Part shown: positions 23,622 through 32,272 of the stretch, in pieces
Position numbering within the stretch: the stretch's first letter is position 1
Layout: every line of letters starts with the position of its first letter
DNA from: CAVQZA01 sp963718355
GTDB lineage: Bacteria > Actinomycetota > Thermoleophilia > Gaiellales > Gaiellaceae
NCBI GenBank assembly: GCA_963718355.1
Contig: CAVQZA010000003.1
Location: 1-43,792, forward strand
Reading direction: 5' to 3'
DNA length: 43,792 nt
Made by a program: the position numbers and the translations under genes
The notes under the pieces: generated by a model
Database searches by the model: none
Told to the model about the DNA's origin: nothing
The model's input: the letters and a program-made list of their open reading frames with translations, nothing else

Positions 23622-25535
23622 ATGAGCGCGAGCCCGCCGCCGGCGTCCAAGCCCCGTCTCCGACTGGGCTGGCGCTGGTTCGCCGCGCTCCTCGTGCTCC
23701 TCGCGATCAACTTCTGGGCGGGCTCACGCGCGATGCACCAGCAGGCGCGCGTGCGTGTGCCCTACAGCCCCTACTTCCTGCAGCAGGTCGGGAACGGCGG
23801 CGTGACCGAGATCACGTCGAAGGGCACGGCGATCCAGGGCACTTTCAAGAAACCGGAGAGCTACCAGGGCTCCAAGCCGTCGTCGCGCTTTCAAACGGAG
23901 ATTCCGGCGTTCGCCGACACGGTCGCGCTCTCGAATCTGCTCGAACAGAAGGGCGTAGTCGTGAACGCCGTGCCGCTCCAGACCGGAGCGCCCTGGTGGG
24001 AGAGCGTGCTCGTCGGCTTCGGGCCGACGCTCCTGTTCGTCGGCCTCCTCTTCCTGCTGATGCGCCGCGCCTCCGGCATGCAGAGCGTGCTCGGCGCATT
24101 CGGTCGCTCGAAGGCACGGCGGTACGAGCCGTCGGGCGACAAGGTCACCTTCGCGGACGTGGCCGGGATCGACGAGGCCAAGGCGGAGCTGTCCGAGGTG
24201 GTCGACTTCCTGCGCAGCCCGGACAAGTACGTGAAGCTCGGCGGGCACATCCCGCACGGCGTGCTGCTGTCGGGGCCGCCCGGAACGGGAAAGACGCTGT
24301 TGGCGCGCGCGGTGGCCGGCGAGGCAAACGCGCCATTCTTCTCGATGTCGGCCTCGGAGTTCGTCGAGGCGATCGTCGGCGTGGGCGCCTCCCGGGTTCG
24401 GGACCTCTTCGCACAGGCGAAGGCGGCGGCGCCCGCGATCGTCTTCATCGACGAGCTGGACGCAATCGGCCGCTCGCGCACCTCCGGTGTGGCCGGATTC
24501 AGCGGCGGCAACGACGAGCGCGAGCAGACCCTGAACCAGATCCTCACCGAGATGGACGGCTTCGACTCGGCGACCGGCGTGATCGTGATCGGTGCGACCA
24601 ACCGGCCCGACGTGCTCGACCAGGCGCTGCTCCGGCCGGGTCGCTTCGATCGCCGGGTCGCGGTGCAGCCTCCCGACCGCAACGGCCGCCAGAAGATCCT
24701 CGAGGTGCACTCGCGCCATGTGCCGCTCGCGGCCGACGTAGACCTGGCCCGGATCGCCGCGACGACTCCCGGGATGGTCGGCGCCGATCTCGCGAACCTC
24801 GTCAACGAGGCCGCCCTCCTCGCTGCACGCCGCGCGCACGACAAGGTCGACGAATCGGACTTCACGGACGCGCTCGAGCGGATCATCCTCGGCGCAGAGC
24901 GGCAGATCCTGATGAACCCCGAGGACCGCCGCCTCACCGCCTACCACGAGGGCGGCCACGCAATCGTCGGCATGCTCACCGAGGGCGCCGACCCGGTGCG
25001 GAAGGTCTCGATCATCCCGCGCGGCGCGTCGCTCGGGGTCACGTTCTCCGCTCCGGAGGGCGACCGCTACAACTACACGGAGCGCGAGCTGCTCGCGAGG
25101 GTCAAGGTCTCGCTGGGCGGCCGCTGCGCGGAGGAGGTCGTGTTCGGCGAGCCCACGACCGGCGCCGAGTCGGACATCCAGCAGCTGACCGGAATCGCGC
25201 GCCAGATGGTCGGGCGCTGGGGCATGAGCTCGGCGATCGGGCCGCTCGCCGTGATTCCGCGCGACGGCGACGGGCCGCTCTTCCCCGGCGCCGCCGAGAG
25301 CTCCGAGCACACGCGCCGGCTGATCGACGAGGAGGTGCGCCGGATCGTCGAGTCGGCGCACGACGAGGTCGTGGCGCTCCTCCGGGCGAACCGGGACAAG
25401 CTCGACTCGCTCGCGAAGGCCCTCCTCGAGCACGAGACGCTGGACGAGGACGACGCCTACGCGGCGGCCGGTGTCGCGCACACGTCGGCCGACGCTGCCG
25501 TCGTCCTCGCCGCCGCGGCGAGGACGACGGCCTAG
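23622..25535 (+). CDS. ftsH: ATP-dependent zinc metalloprotease FtsH
   Basis: A 637-residue membrane-bound AAA+ protease. Helix 1 (WFAALLVLLAINFWAG) and helix 2 (VGFGPTLLFVGLLFLLM) flank a short extracytoplasmic domain. The AAA module has Walker A GPPGTGKT (218-225), Walker B VFIDELDAIG and the ATNRPDVLDQALLRPGRFDR second-region-of-homology. The zinc site is HEGGH (442-446), with the third ligand in the GAESDIQQ block. It degrades unassembled or damaged membrane proteins and some regulators. ATG 23622 is preferred to GTG 23613 because 23613 lies only 1 nt after the -10. The gene ends with an Ala/Thr tail. Confidence 0.93.
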   Translation: MSASPPPASKPRLRLGWRWFAALLVLLAINFWAGSRAMHQQARVRVPYSPYFLQQVGNGGVTEITSKGTAIQGTFKKPESYQGSKPSSRFQTEIPAFADTVALSNLLEQKGVVVNAVPLQTGAPWWESVLVGFGPTLLFVGLLFLLMRRASGMQSVLGAFGRSKARRYEPSGDKVTFADVAGIDEAKAELSEVVDFLRSPDKYVKLGGHIPHGVLLSGPPGTGKTLLARAVAGEANAPFFSMSASEFVEAIVGVGASRVRDLFAQAKAAAPAIVFIDELDAIGRSRTSGVAGFSGGNDEREQTLNQILTEMDGFDSATGVIVIGATNRPDVLDQALLRPGRFDRRVAVQPPDRNGRQKILEVHSRHVPLAADVDLARIAATTPGMVGADLANLVNEAALLAARRAHDKVDESDFTDALERIILGAERQILMNPEDRRLTAYHEGGHAIVGMLTEGADPVRKVSIIPRGASLGVTFSAPEGDRYNYTERELLARVKVSLGGRCAEEVVFGEPTTGAESDIQQLTGIARQMVGRWGMSSAIGPLAVIPRDGDGPLFPGAAESSEHTRRLIDEEVRRIVESAHDEVVALLRANRDKLDSLAKALLEHETLDEDDAYAAAGVAHTSADAAVVLAAAARTTA

Positions 25536-25597
25536 GCGTCCCGGACGCCCGCAGGACGCAGCGCACGGCCACGGCCCGTACCGCCGGTGTCACCTGT

Positions 25598-25668
25598 ACG
25601 GGGGACGGCTAGCAGCCAACACTCCGAACGGGGGACGAAGACGGCTCTCCTGCAGGCGGACGGGGGAC
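25598..25668 (+). repeat. Three ACGGGGGAC direct repeats
   Basis: ACGGGGGAC occurs at 25598-25606, 25628-25636 and 25660-25668, spaced 30 and 32 nt, close to three helical turns. They lie upstream of the secreted HEXXH gene and look like an array of regulator sites. The middle copy shares CCGAACGGGGGA with the ASWAD subtilisin element at 20326-20343. Confidence 0.55.
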
Positions 25669-25701
25669 ACACAGGCCTGTGAGCGTGCCGAGCATGAGTG
25701 T

Positions 25702-26331
25702 GTGGCCCGTTTCCTCCGATTCACGGTCTGTGGCCTGGCGCTGACGCTGGCTCTCGCCGACACAGCGCAGGCAGGCGGCGGCAACTACGCCTTCGCCGGC
25801 GGCACTCCCGCGGAGCAGGCGCAGGTGCGCGATGCGTTGAAGGCGAGCTCGTTCAACTGGAGCCTCGTCGCACCGCAGATCACGATCCATATCCAGCGCG
25901 GCATCGATTCCGAGGCGATCCCGGGCACCATCTTCCTCGACGCGGACCTGCTGAACGCCGGCATCTTCTCCTGGGGCGTCGTCCAGCACGAGTATGCCCA
26001 CCAGGTCGACTTCTTCCTGATCGACGACGCGCAGCGGATCGCACTCGCGCCGCAGCTCGGCGGCCAGTCCTGGTGGCAGAGCACCGGCTCGATCCCACAC
26101 GACCAGCTGACGAGTGAGCGTTTCGCCTCGACGCTCGCCTGGTCGTACTGGCAGTCCCCGAGCAACGCGATGAAGCCGGTTTCGAAGAGCGACGAGTCGG
26201 CAGCGATGGCCCCCGCCGCCTTTCGCACCATGCTCGCAACGACGCTTTCACAGCCGTCGCTTGCAGCTGCACCGCCGCTCGGAGTGACTGCAGCAGCGCC
26301 CGTTCGGGCAAAAGCACGGCACGCGCCCTGA
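25702..26331 (+). CDS. Small secreted HEXXH protein (putative zinc metallopeptidase)
   Basis: A 209-residue exported protein. The signal peptide is FLRFTVCGLALTLALADTAQA (residues 4-24). The zinc motif HEYAH (96-100) lies in GVVQHEYAHQVDFFLIDD, and Glu139 in TSERFAST is a candidate third ligand in a gluzincin-like arrangement. The C-terminal 35 residues are Ala/Pro-rich. No named family was recognised. The start is taken as GTG 25702, the only in-frame start that leaves a complete signal peptide; no ribosome site is evident. Upstream lies the three-copy GGGGGAC array. Confidence 0.72.
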   Translation: MARFLRFTVCGLALTLALADTAQAGGGNYAFAGGTPAEQAQVRDALKASSFNWSLVAPQITIHIQRGIDSEAIPGTIFLDADLLNAGIFSWGVVQHEYAHQVDFFLIDDAQRIALAPQLGGQSWWQSTGSIPHDQLTSERFASTLAWSYWQSPSNAMKPVSKSDESAAMAPAAFRTMLATTLSQPSLAAAPPLGVTAAAPVRAKARHAP

Positions 26332-26354
26332 CTTGCACGTACCGTGTCAATGTC

Positions 26355-26726
26355 GTGACAACAACTGTTCTCGTCTGCGACGACGAGGAGGCCCTCCTTT
26401 CACTCGTTGTCGCGACGCTCGAAGGCCGGTACCGCGTCGTCGAGGCTCGTGACGGCACCGAGGCTCTGAAGCTGGCCCGCGGATCACCGCCCGACCTGAT
26501 CGTGCTCGACCTGTCGATTCCCGGCATGAGCGGGCTCGAGGTGCTCAAGGTCGTGCGTAGCGATCTCGAGCTCAGGGCGATCCCGGTCGTGATGCTCACG
26601 GCGCGCGCCCTCGAGACCGATCGCGAGGCGGCATTCGCCGCCGGAGCCGACCGTTTCATGACGAAGCCGTTCAGCCCGCTCGAGCTCGAGCGAACGGTCG
26701 ACGAACTGCTGCGGCCGTCCGAGTGA
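26355..26726 (+). CDS. Stand-alone response regulator receiver protein
   Basis: A 123-residue CheY-like receiver without an output domain. The acidic pocket is CDDEE (Asp9/Asp10), the phosphoacceptor Asp52 (IVLDLSIPG), the switch Thr82 and Lys104 in FMTKPFSPLEL. It overlaps the histidine kinase gene by GTGA (26723-26726), so the pair is translated together and the kinase most likely phosphorylates it. GTG 26355 lies 9 nt after TACCGT (26340-26345), a possible leaderless -10. Its C-terminal TKPFSPLEL also occurs in the receiver at 29852-30223. Confidence 0.92.
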   Translation: MTTTVLVCDDEEALLSLVVATLEGRYRVVEARDGTEALKLARGSPPDLIVLDLSIPGMSGLEVLKVVRSDLELRAIPVVMLTARALETDREAAFAAGADRFMTKPFSPLELERTVDELLRPSE

Positions 26727-29700
26727 CAATGCAGGCGCCCAGAAAGCGCTCCCGGCCCGGCGCGGCCTTCGACTGGTTCATCCGTCACGGCGTCACCTGG
26801 CACATCGTCGTCGGCAGCGCAGTGCTCCTGGCCGGTCTCGCCGTTGCCTTCGCGCTCCTGATCTCGGCGCTCGTCTCCGAGCGCGACGCACGCGTTCAAA
26901 TAGACAACACGGTGACGGCCACGGCAGCGGCCAGCCGCCTCGGGCTCTCCGTGGTCGAGCTCCAGACGAGCATCCGCAACTACATCCTCACCGGCAACGC
27001 GAACTCGCTCTCGTCCTGGCGCGCTGCGCTCACCGCCGTCCCGGCGCAGGCGGCCGTGCTGGAGGGTCTCGAGAGCGCCGACCCGAGAGACGAGCGGCTG
27101 GTGCAGGCAATCACCATCGCCATCCACTCGTACCTCGCCGAGTACTCCCAGCCGTCCAACGCGACCGTGCCGCTCGACCGGGCCACCGCCAGAACCGTCC
27201 TCGACTCCGGCACCGGCGACAGGCTCATCGAGGTGATCCGCGGAAACTTCGCTCAGTTTCTCGCGGTCGAGCGCTACCACGCGTCGCGTAGCTCCGCGAG
27301 AGCAGCAGTCGGATCGCATCGGGCGATCCTCGGCGGGATTGCCGGTTTCATCTTCCTAGTCGCGCTGGTGCTCCTGCTGGTCGCCTACATCGTGCGCGTG
27401 ATCTTGGCGCCGTTGAACCGGCTGGAGAAGGCCGCGGAGCACATCGCCGGCGGCGATCTGACGACGCGCGTGGAGCTCGGCCCGGCCGCCCGCGAGTACG
27501 AGCGAGTCGGTGTCGCCTTCAACGCCATGGCCGCGTGGTTCCAGGCCCTCGTCGACCAGATGCCGGCCGGCGTCGTGATCACGGAGGCGCCTTCGGGCCG
27601 CGAGATCTTCGGCAATGCGGCCTGGGAATCGATCCTCGGGCATCCGTTCGATGCGGCTACGCCGAAGCACGGCATGCCCTTCGGCCCCGTGCACCCCGAT
27701 GGCCGGCTGCTCCGGCGCGACGAGCAGCCATCCTGGCGCGCAGCCGTTCAGGGCGAGGTCATCGCCGGAGAGGAGTTCGAGTACCTCCGGCCCGACGGGA
27801 CCCGCCTGCCGCTCGTCGAGTACGCCTCCCCTGTTCACGACGAGGACGGTCGGATCGTGGCGGCAGTCGGAGTGTTCTTCGACACGTCAAAGCTCAGGAA
27901 GGCGGAAGCGGACCTGGCCGTGGTGGCCGACGAGCTAGCAGTCGAGCGGCGCCTACTGAAGGCGGTGCTCCAGCAGCTGCCGGGCGGCGTCCACGTCGCC
28001 CGCTGGCCCACGGGCGAGAGGCTCCTGAGCAACGCTGCGGGAGAGAAGATCCTCGGGCACCCGCTCGACCCGGAGGCGCACGTGGAAGACTTCGGGCGCC
28101 TCTACGGCGGCTTGCACGCCGACGGTCGGCCCTTCGAGCCCAGCGACTACCCGATGTCCCGCGCGCTCAACGGAGAGCTGGTCGCCGAGGTGTTCGACTA
28201 CGTTCGGCCGGACGGCACGCACACCACCCTGGAGGCGACCGCGGGGCCGATCTACGACGACGAAGGCGGCATTGTCGCGGGAGTCACCGTGTTCTTCGAC
28301 GTCTCGGGGCGCAAGCGAGACGAGGATCAGATCCGCCTGGTGCTGGCCGAGCTCGCAGAGGAGAAGGCGCGTGTCGAGCTCTTCTACCACTTCGACGAGC
28401 TGATCCTTGGCGCGACCGAGTACGAGATGCTCGCCGAGACGATCGTCAGCGAGATCGCCTCGGTCGCGCAGGCGGAGACAGTCGTGCTGCGCGCGCCCGA
28501 CGAGAAGACCGGTGAGCTTGTTCCCCTCGCCGAGGTCGGTGAGGGAGCCGGCCACGGGGATTCCGCCGTGGTGGCCGTAGCGGCGCAGGCGCTGCACGAG
28601 GGGCGTGCCGTCTCGCGCGGCCACGGAGACACGGTTGCGCTGCATCTGCCGCTGCTGCTGGACAGACGCCGCCTCGGCGTAGTCACGCTGACCCGTGCCG
28701 GCGCACGGCCGTTCGAGGCGACCGAGACCGCGGCACTGGGGCACCTCGCCGACCAGGCGGCCCTTGCGCTGGCGGGCGCGCTCGCCTTCGAGAGGATCGC
28801 GCGCCTGGCGGAGATCAACCGCGCCGTCCTGGAGGCGACGACGGAAGGCATCGCCCTGTTCGACCTGGAGGGGCACCTGATCGTCATCAACACGGCTGGG
28901 CGCGAGATCGCCGAGCTACACGGTGTGACGGTCGGCGAAGAACCGCTCGCCGACGATCTCGCCGCCCTCGCCGGGGGGACGACCGACCCGGCCGCCGATT
29001 ATGCGCAGTCCGGTGCCGCCCTGGCCGACCCCGAGAGCACGGGGATGTACGAGTACGAGCTGGCCGAGTCGGGCCGCTCCTTCCAGCGCTACACGACACC
29101 CGTGCGAGACGACGCGGGCGAGCTGATCGGCCGCCTGTTCGTGTTGCGCGAGACAACGGCCGAGCGCATGTCCGACCGGGTGAAGTCGGAGCTGATGGCG
29201 ACCGTGTCCCACGAGCTTCGCACGCCGCTGGCCGCCATTCTGGGCTTCGCCGAGCTGCTGGTCGAGCGCAAGGTGGACGCGAACACGCGGCAACGCTACC
29301 TCAGGACGATCCACGGCGAGGCCGGCCGGCTGACGCTGCTCGTCGACGACTTTCTCGACCTCCAGCGGCTCGAACAGGGCCGCCTCACGCTATTACGCGC
29401 CCCGTTCGAGCTCGGCCCGCTCCTCCGCGCGACAGTGGAGCTCCACTCCGGCCAGAGCCGCGCACACCGGCTCGAGCTCGACCTGCCCGAGGACCCGATC
29501 GCGGTGCTCGGCGACTCCGGCCGCTTGGCGCAGGCGTTCGGCAACCTCCTCTCGAACGCGATCAAGTACTCGCCGGGCGGAGGCACCGTGCTCGTCTCGG
29601 CGGTCGCGGAGGACGGTAGGGTGCGCGTGTCCGTTCAGGACGATGGAATCGGGATCCCGGCCGAGCAGCAGGGCGACATCTCCAAGCGCTTCTTCCGCGT

Positions 29701-29866
29701 CGACAGCGACGAGGTGCGAGCGATCGGCGGCACCGGCCTGGGCCTCGCGCTCGAGCGCGAGATCATCGAGACCCACGGTGGCGAGGTCGGCTTCGAGAGT
29801 GTCGAGGGCGAAGGCTCGACGTTCTGGTTCGAGCTCCCCGTCGCCGTCGAGCTACCGGTCGGGTAG
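26723..29866 (+). CDS. Large membrane sensor histidine kinase (CHASE3-like, HAMP, PAS, PAS, GAF, PAS)
   Basis: A 1047-residue hybrid-free sensor kinase. Helix 1 (28-51) and helix 2 (201-226) flank a helical CHASE3-like sensing region. HAMP spans about 225-275. Two PAS domains follow (about 275-390 and 410-530), then GAF (about 555-690) and a third PAS (about 695-810). The kinase core has the HisKA phosphate acceptor His830 (SHELRTPLAAIL), the N-box Asn945 region (GNLLSNAIKYSPGG), the G1 box DDGIGIP and the G2 box GGTGLGLALE. The signal is unknown, but many PAS/GAF modules imply several inputs. The partner is the overlapping upstream receiver; the 3' end overlaps the convergent second receiver by 15 nt. 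Confidence 0.93.
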   Translation: MTMQAPRKRSRPGAAFDWFIRHGVTWHIVVGSAVLLAGLAVAFALLISALVSERDARVQIDNTVTATAAASRLGLSVVELQTSIRNYILTGNANSLSSWRAALTAVPAQAAVLEGLESADPRDERLVQAITIAIHSYLAEYSQPSNATVPLDRATARTVLDSGTGDRLIEVIRGNFAQFLAVERYHASRSSARAAVGSHRAILGGIAGFIFLVALVLLLVAYIVRVILAPLNRLEKAAEHIAGGDLTTRVELGPAAREYERVGVAFNAMAAWFQALVDQMPAGVVITEAPSGREIFGNAAWESILGHPFDAATPKHGMPFGPVHPDGRLLRRDEQPSWRAAVQGEVIAGEEFEYLRPDGTRLPLVEYASPVHDEDGRIVAAVGVFFDTSKLRKAEADLAVVADELAVERRLLKAVLQQLPGGVHVARWPTGERLLSNAAGEKILGHPLDPEAHVEDFGRLYGGLHADGRPFEPSDYPMSRALNGELVAEVFDYVRPDGTHTTLEATAGPIYDDEGGIVAGVTVFFDVSGRKRDEDQIRLVLAELAEEKARVELFYHFDELILGATEYEMLAETIVSEIASVAQAETVVLRAPDEKTGELVPLAEVGEGAGHGDSAVVAVAAQALHEGRAVSRGHGDTVALHLPLLLDRRRLGVVTLTRAGARPFEATETAALGHLADQAALALAGALAFERIARLAEINRAVLEATTEGIALFDLEGHLIVINTAGREIAELHGVTVGEEPLADDLAALAGGTTDPAADYAQSGAALADPESTGMYEYELAESGRSFQRYTTPVRDDAGELIGRLFVLRETTAERMSDRVKSELMATVSHELRTPLAAILGFAELLVERKVDANTRQRYLRTIHGEAGRLTLLVDDFLDLQRLEQGRLTLLRAPFELGPLLRATVELHSGQSRAHRLELDLPEDPIAVLGDSGRLAQAFGNLLSNAIKYSPGGGTVLVSAVAEDGRVRVSVQDDGIGIPAEQQGDISKRFFRVDSDEVRAIGGTGLGLALEREIIETHGGEVGFESVEGEGSTFWFELPVAVELPVG

Positions 29867-30223
29867 CAGCGCCTCGACGCCTTCCAGCAACTCGAGCGGG
29901 CTGAACGGCTTCGTCAGGAACAGGTCGGCGCCGAGCGCCTCGGCTTCGTCGCGGGACGCCTCGGTGCCATCCGCGGTGAGGACGATCACGGGGAGCGCGG
30001 GGTGGCATCGCTTCAACTCCGCGAGCACTTGCGCCCCGGAGCGTCCCGGCATCAACCAGTCGAGCAGGACGAGGTCGGGAACGTGTGCCCTCACCGCGCT
30101 GAGCGCCTCGAACCCGTTCACCGCTTCGACGATCTCGTACCAGCCGACCGGGAAGGTCACGCGCAGCAGATCGCGGAGCCAAGGGTCGTCGTCCGCGATC
30201 AGGAGGCAGCGGCGCGTGCTCAA
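29852..30223 (-). CDS. Stand-alone response regulator receiver protein
   Basis: A 123-residue receiver. Asp11-Asp13 (IADDDPW), the phosphoacceptor Asp55 (VLLDWLMPG), the switch Thr83 and Lys105 (FLTKPFSPLEL) are all present, so it is phosphorylation-competent. It is the last gene of the minus-strand signalling operon. The start is TTG 30223, overlapping the stop of the small kinase gene as TTGA. The end overlaps the large kinase by 15 nt. Its receiver is close to that of 26355-26726, so cross-talk with the large kinase is possible. Confidence 0.9.
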   Translation of the reverse strand: MSTRRCLLIADDDPWLRDLLRVTFPVGWYEIVEAVNGFEALSAVRAHVPDLVLLDWLMPGRSGAQVLAELKRCHPALPVIVLTADGTEASRDEAEALGADLFLTKPFSPLELLEGVEALLPDR

Positions 30224-30840
30224 AGCGCGGCCTCCACGGGAGCGAGCTGCAGGCTAAAGCTGAAGCCCGTGTCGCCGGTTTCGCTCGAGCCGCCCTGAAG
30301 CCTTACGAGCTCTCTCACGATCGGCAGCACGGCCGTGCCGGCGCTCTCGTCGACCGTCACGACCGCGGAGCCGTGGTCGCAACGGACAGCGCTACCGAGC
30401 GTCTCGCCGGCGGCGGGGCTCGAGCAGGCGCTCCAGAGCAGCTGGTCGAGAACGAATGCGACGTGATCCCGATCAGCCCAGACGAACGGCGACGGCGCTT
30501 GGTCGTCGCGGCTCACGATCACGCGGCGCGGCTCGCCGTGTCGCTCGAGCCGCCCGGCTGCCGCGGCGAACGACTCGCCGAGGTCGACCAACCGCGGCGC
30601 GGGCACGACCGAGCCGGCGTCGAGCGCCGCCGCCATCAACAGCGCGTCGATCAGTGCGGCGAGGTGGTTGGCGGACGGCTGGATCCGTGCGGCCGCAGCG
30701 CGGCGCGTCTGCTCATCGTCGCGGGTCGCGAGGAGCTCCGCGTAGCCGACCACGACCGCGAGCGGCGTTCGCAATTCATGCATGGCCGAGGCGATGAAGC
30801 CTTCGACGAACCCCGCCGCCCGCTGAGCGTCCGCGATCAC
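30220..30840 (-). CDS. Small histidine kinase-like protein with degenerate ATPase domain
   Basis: A 206-residue soluble protein. A clear HisKA dimerisation domain begins near residue 10, with the phosphoacceptor His in SAMHELRTPLAVVVGYAELL. The remaining part aligns with a HATPase domain, but the N-box lacks its Asn (VLDQLLWSACS), the G1 box is DESAG and no G2 box is seen, so ATP binding is doubtful. It may act as a phosphotransfer or phosphatase partner for the neighbouring receivers. The start is GTG 30840, overlapping the stop of the NarL-type gene as GTGA (30837-30840). A longer frame to 31554 exists but lies antiframe over that gene. Confidence 0.8.
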   Translation of the reverse strand: MIADAQRAAGFVEGFIASAMHELRTPLAVVVGYAELLATRDDEQTRRAAAARIQPSANHLAALIDALLMAAALDAGSVVPAPRLVDLGESFAAAAGRLERHGEPRRVIVSRDDQAPSPFVWADRDHVAFVLDQLLWSACSSPAAGETLGSAVRCDHGSAVVTVDESAGTAVLPIVRELVRLQGGSSETGDTGFSFSLQLAPVEAAL

Positions 30841-31451
30841 AAAAGGCCCAGCCCGTGCGCGGTGGCGACGGCCTCGGCGCGACGGTGAGCACCGAGTTTT
30901 GCGAAGGTCCGCGACAGGAGCGTCTTGACCGTCTCGCTGCTCAGGCCGAGCTCCGAGGCGATCTCCTTGTTCGTGCGCCCGGCGGCCACGAGCACCAGCA
31001 CCTCGCGTTCCCGGCGGCTCAGCGACGCTGCGCCGGGCGCGCGGCGTGGATGGCGACCGTCCACTCCGAACCCGCCTGCAAGCGCGCCGCGCAATGCGGC
31101 GAGCATCTCGTCGACGTGGCCGGTCTTGAGCACGCAGCCCTGCGCTCCAGCCTCGCGCACGGTCTCGTTGAAGCCCGGCTCGAGGTGAGCCGTCATCAGC
31201 ACCGCGGGAGTCGCCACGCCCTGTTGTCGCAGCTCGCGCACGAGCTCGGTGCCGATGCGGTCCGGGAGGCGATAGTCGACGAGCAAGAGCTGCGGGGCAC
31301 GCCGCCCAACGAGATCCACCGCCTCCGCCGCGGAGGCCGCCTCGCCCGCGACACGGAATTCGCTGCCCACGAGCGCGAGCCGGATCCAGCCGCGCACCAT
31401 CGAATCGTCCTCGACGACGAGCAGCGACACGACCTCTGTCTGCTGGCTCAT
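30837..31451 (-). CDS. NarL/LuxR-type response regulator
   Basis: A 204-residue two-domain regulator. The receiver has VVEDDS (Asp15/16), the phosphoacceptor Asp59 (LLVDYRLPD) and Lys109 (CVLKTGHVDEM). The C-terminal LuxR helix-turn-helix is at about 143-200 (LSRREREVLVLVAAGRTNKEIASELGLSSETVKTLLSRTFAKLGAHRRAEAV). It binds DNA, probably as a dimer when phosphorylated. The start ATG overlaps the HD-GYP stop as ATGA (31448-31451). The palindrome at 32188-32205 upstream of the operon is a candidate target. Confidence 0.93.
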   Translation of the reverse strand: MSQQTEVVSLLVVEDDSMVRGWIRLALVGSEFRVAGEAASAAEAVDLVGRRAPQLLLVDYRLPDRIGTELVRELRQQGVATPAVLMTAHLEPGFNETVREAGAQGCVLKTGHVDEMLAALRGALAGGFGVDGRHPRRAPGAASLSRREREVLVLVAAGRTNKEIASELGLSSETVKTLLSRTFAKLGAHRRAEAVATAHGLGLL

Positions 31452-32137
31452 ACCTTGCCCGCGAAGACCGGCTCGAGCTCGACGTAGGCGCGGGCAATCT
31501 CGGGGTCGAACTGAGCGCCTGCCACGCGGCTGATCTCCGCGAGAGCCTCGGCAACCGTCAGCGCCGCCCGGTATGGACGGTCGTTCGTCATCGCGTCGAA
31601 CGCGTCGACGACAGCGAAGATCCGCGCGGCGACCGGGATCTCCTCGCCGGCCAGGCCCTGCGGATAGCCGAAACCGTCCCAGTGCTCGTGGTGCGAGGCC
31701 ACGATCTCGTGGGCGACACCGCCGAGGTAGGGAATGTCTTCGAGAATCTCCGCGCCCAGCCGCGTGTGCTCTCGCATCTGCGCGAGCTCGTCCGGCGTGA
31801 GTGCGCCGGGCTTCAGCAGGATCGCGTCGGGGATGCCGATCTTGCCCAGGTCATGCAGCAGGAAGCCGTATTCGAGCTGCGGATCGGCTGCGAGTTCCGG
31901 CGCCAGGCGTTCGGTGAGCAGCATCGCGAGGCACGCCACCCGGTCGGTGTGACCGCCCGTCTGATAGTCGCGAAGCTCGAGCGTCGCGGCGAGCGCGCGC
32001 ACCGTCGTTCGGTACGACCGGTCGAGTGTCGCCAGCGACTCCTCGATCGCAACGCGCTGTTCCCGCTCGCGCGCATAGAGCACGCCTAATTCGTCGGCAT
32101 ACGCTATGGCTTGGGAGGCAGCAAGGTTCTCGTCCAT
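31448..32137 (-). CDS. HD-GYP domain protein (putative cyclic di-GMP phosphodiesterase)
   Basis: A 229-residue cytosolic protein. Residues 1-48 form a helical N-terminus without a receiver. The HD-GYP domain (about 49-220) has GGHTDR (61-66), HDLGKIGIPD (95-104), HHEHWDGFGYPQGL (149-162) with the GYP triad, and VVDAFDAMTNDRPYR. All metal ligands and the GYP motif are present, so hydrolysis of cyclic di-GMP is expected. It is the first gene of the four-gene minus-strand signalling operon. Confidence 0.92.
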   Translation of the reverse strand: MDENLAASQAIAYADELGVLYAREREQRVAIEESLATLDRSYRTTVRALAATLELRDYQTGGHTDRVACLAMLLTERLAPELAADPQLEYGFLLHDLGKIGIPDAILLKPGALTPDELAQMREHTRLGAEILEDIPYLGGVAHEIVASHHEHWDGFGYPQGLAGEEIPVAARIFAVVDAFDAMTNDRPYRAALTVAEALAEISRVAGAQFDPEIARAYVELEPVFAGKV

Positions 32138-32151
32138 CAGAAGATGTCGAG

Positions 32152-32178
32152 CTATTGGCGCATTCTACCTTTCGTCAA
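32152..32178 (-). promoter_or_regulatory. Candidate promoter of the HD-GYP operon
   Basis: On the minus strand TTGACG lies near 32173-32178 and is followed by a 17-18-nt spacer and ATAGCT/TAGCTC. A TAGAAT hexamer within the spacer is an alternative -10. The choice between them is uncertain. Confidence 0.35.
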
Positions 32179-32187
32179 CACCTTTTC

Positions 32188-32205
32188 GTCACCCAAACGG
32201 GTGAC
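32188..32205. promoter_or_regulatory. Perfect palindrome upstream of the HD-GYP operon
   Basis: GTCACCC-AAAC-GGGTGAC has perfect 7-bp arms. It sits about 10 nt upstream of the operon's -35 on the minus strand and 68 nt before the degenerate-receiver gene on the plus strand. It is placed like an activator or repressor site for either gene. Confidence 0.5.
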
Positions 32206-32272
32206 AGCGCCGATGCGCGCCGGCCCGATGATTCACGGGTGAACCAGCACCGGCCAGAGCGTCACCGCTGAG

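Noticed and set aside
20945..23710. A 921-residue minus-strand open frame
   Set aside because: It covers genes on both strands (VOC, ion channel, caspase-like) in a wrong frame; composition is Arg/Gly/Asp-rich with no domain.
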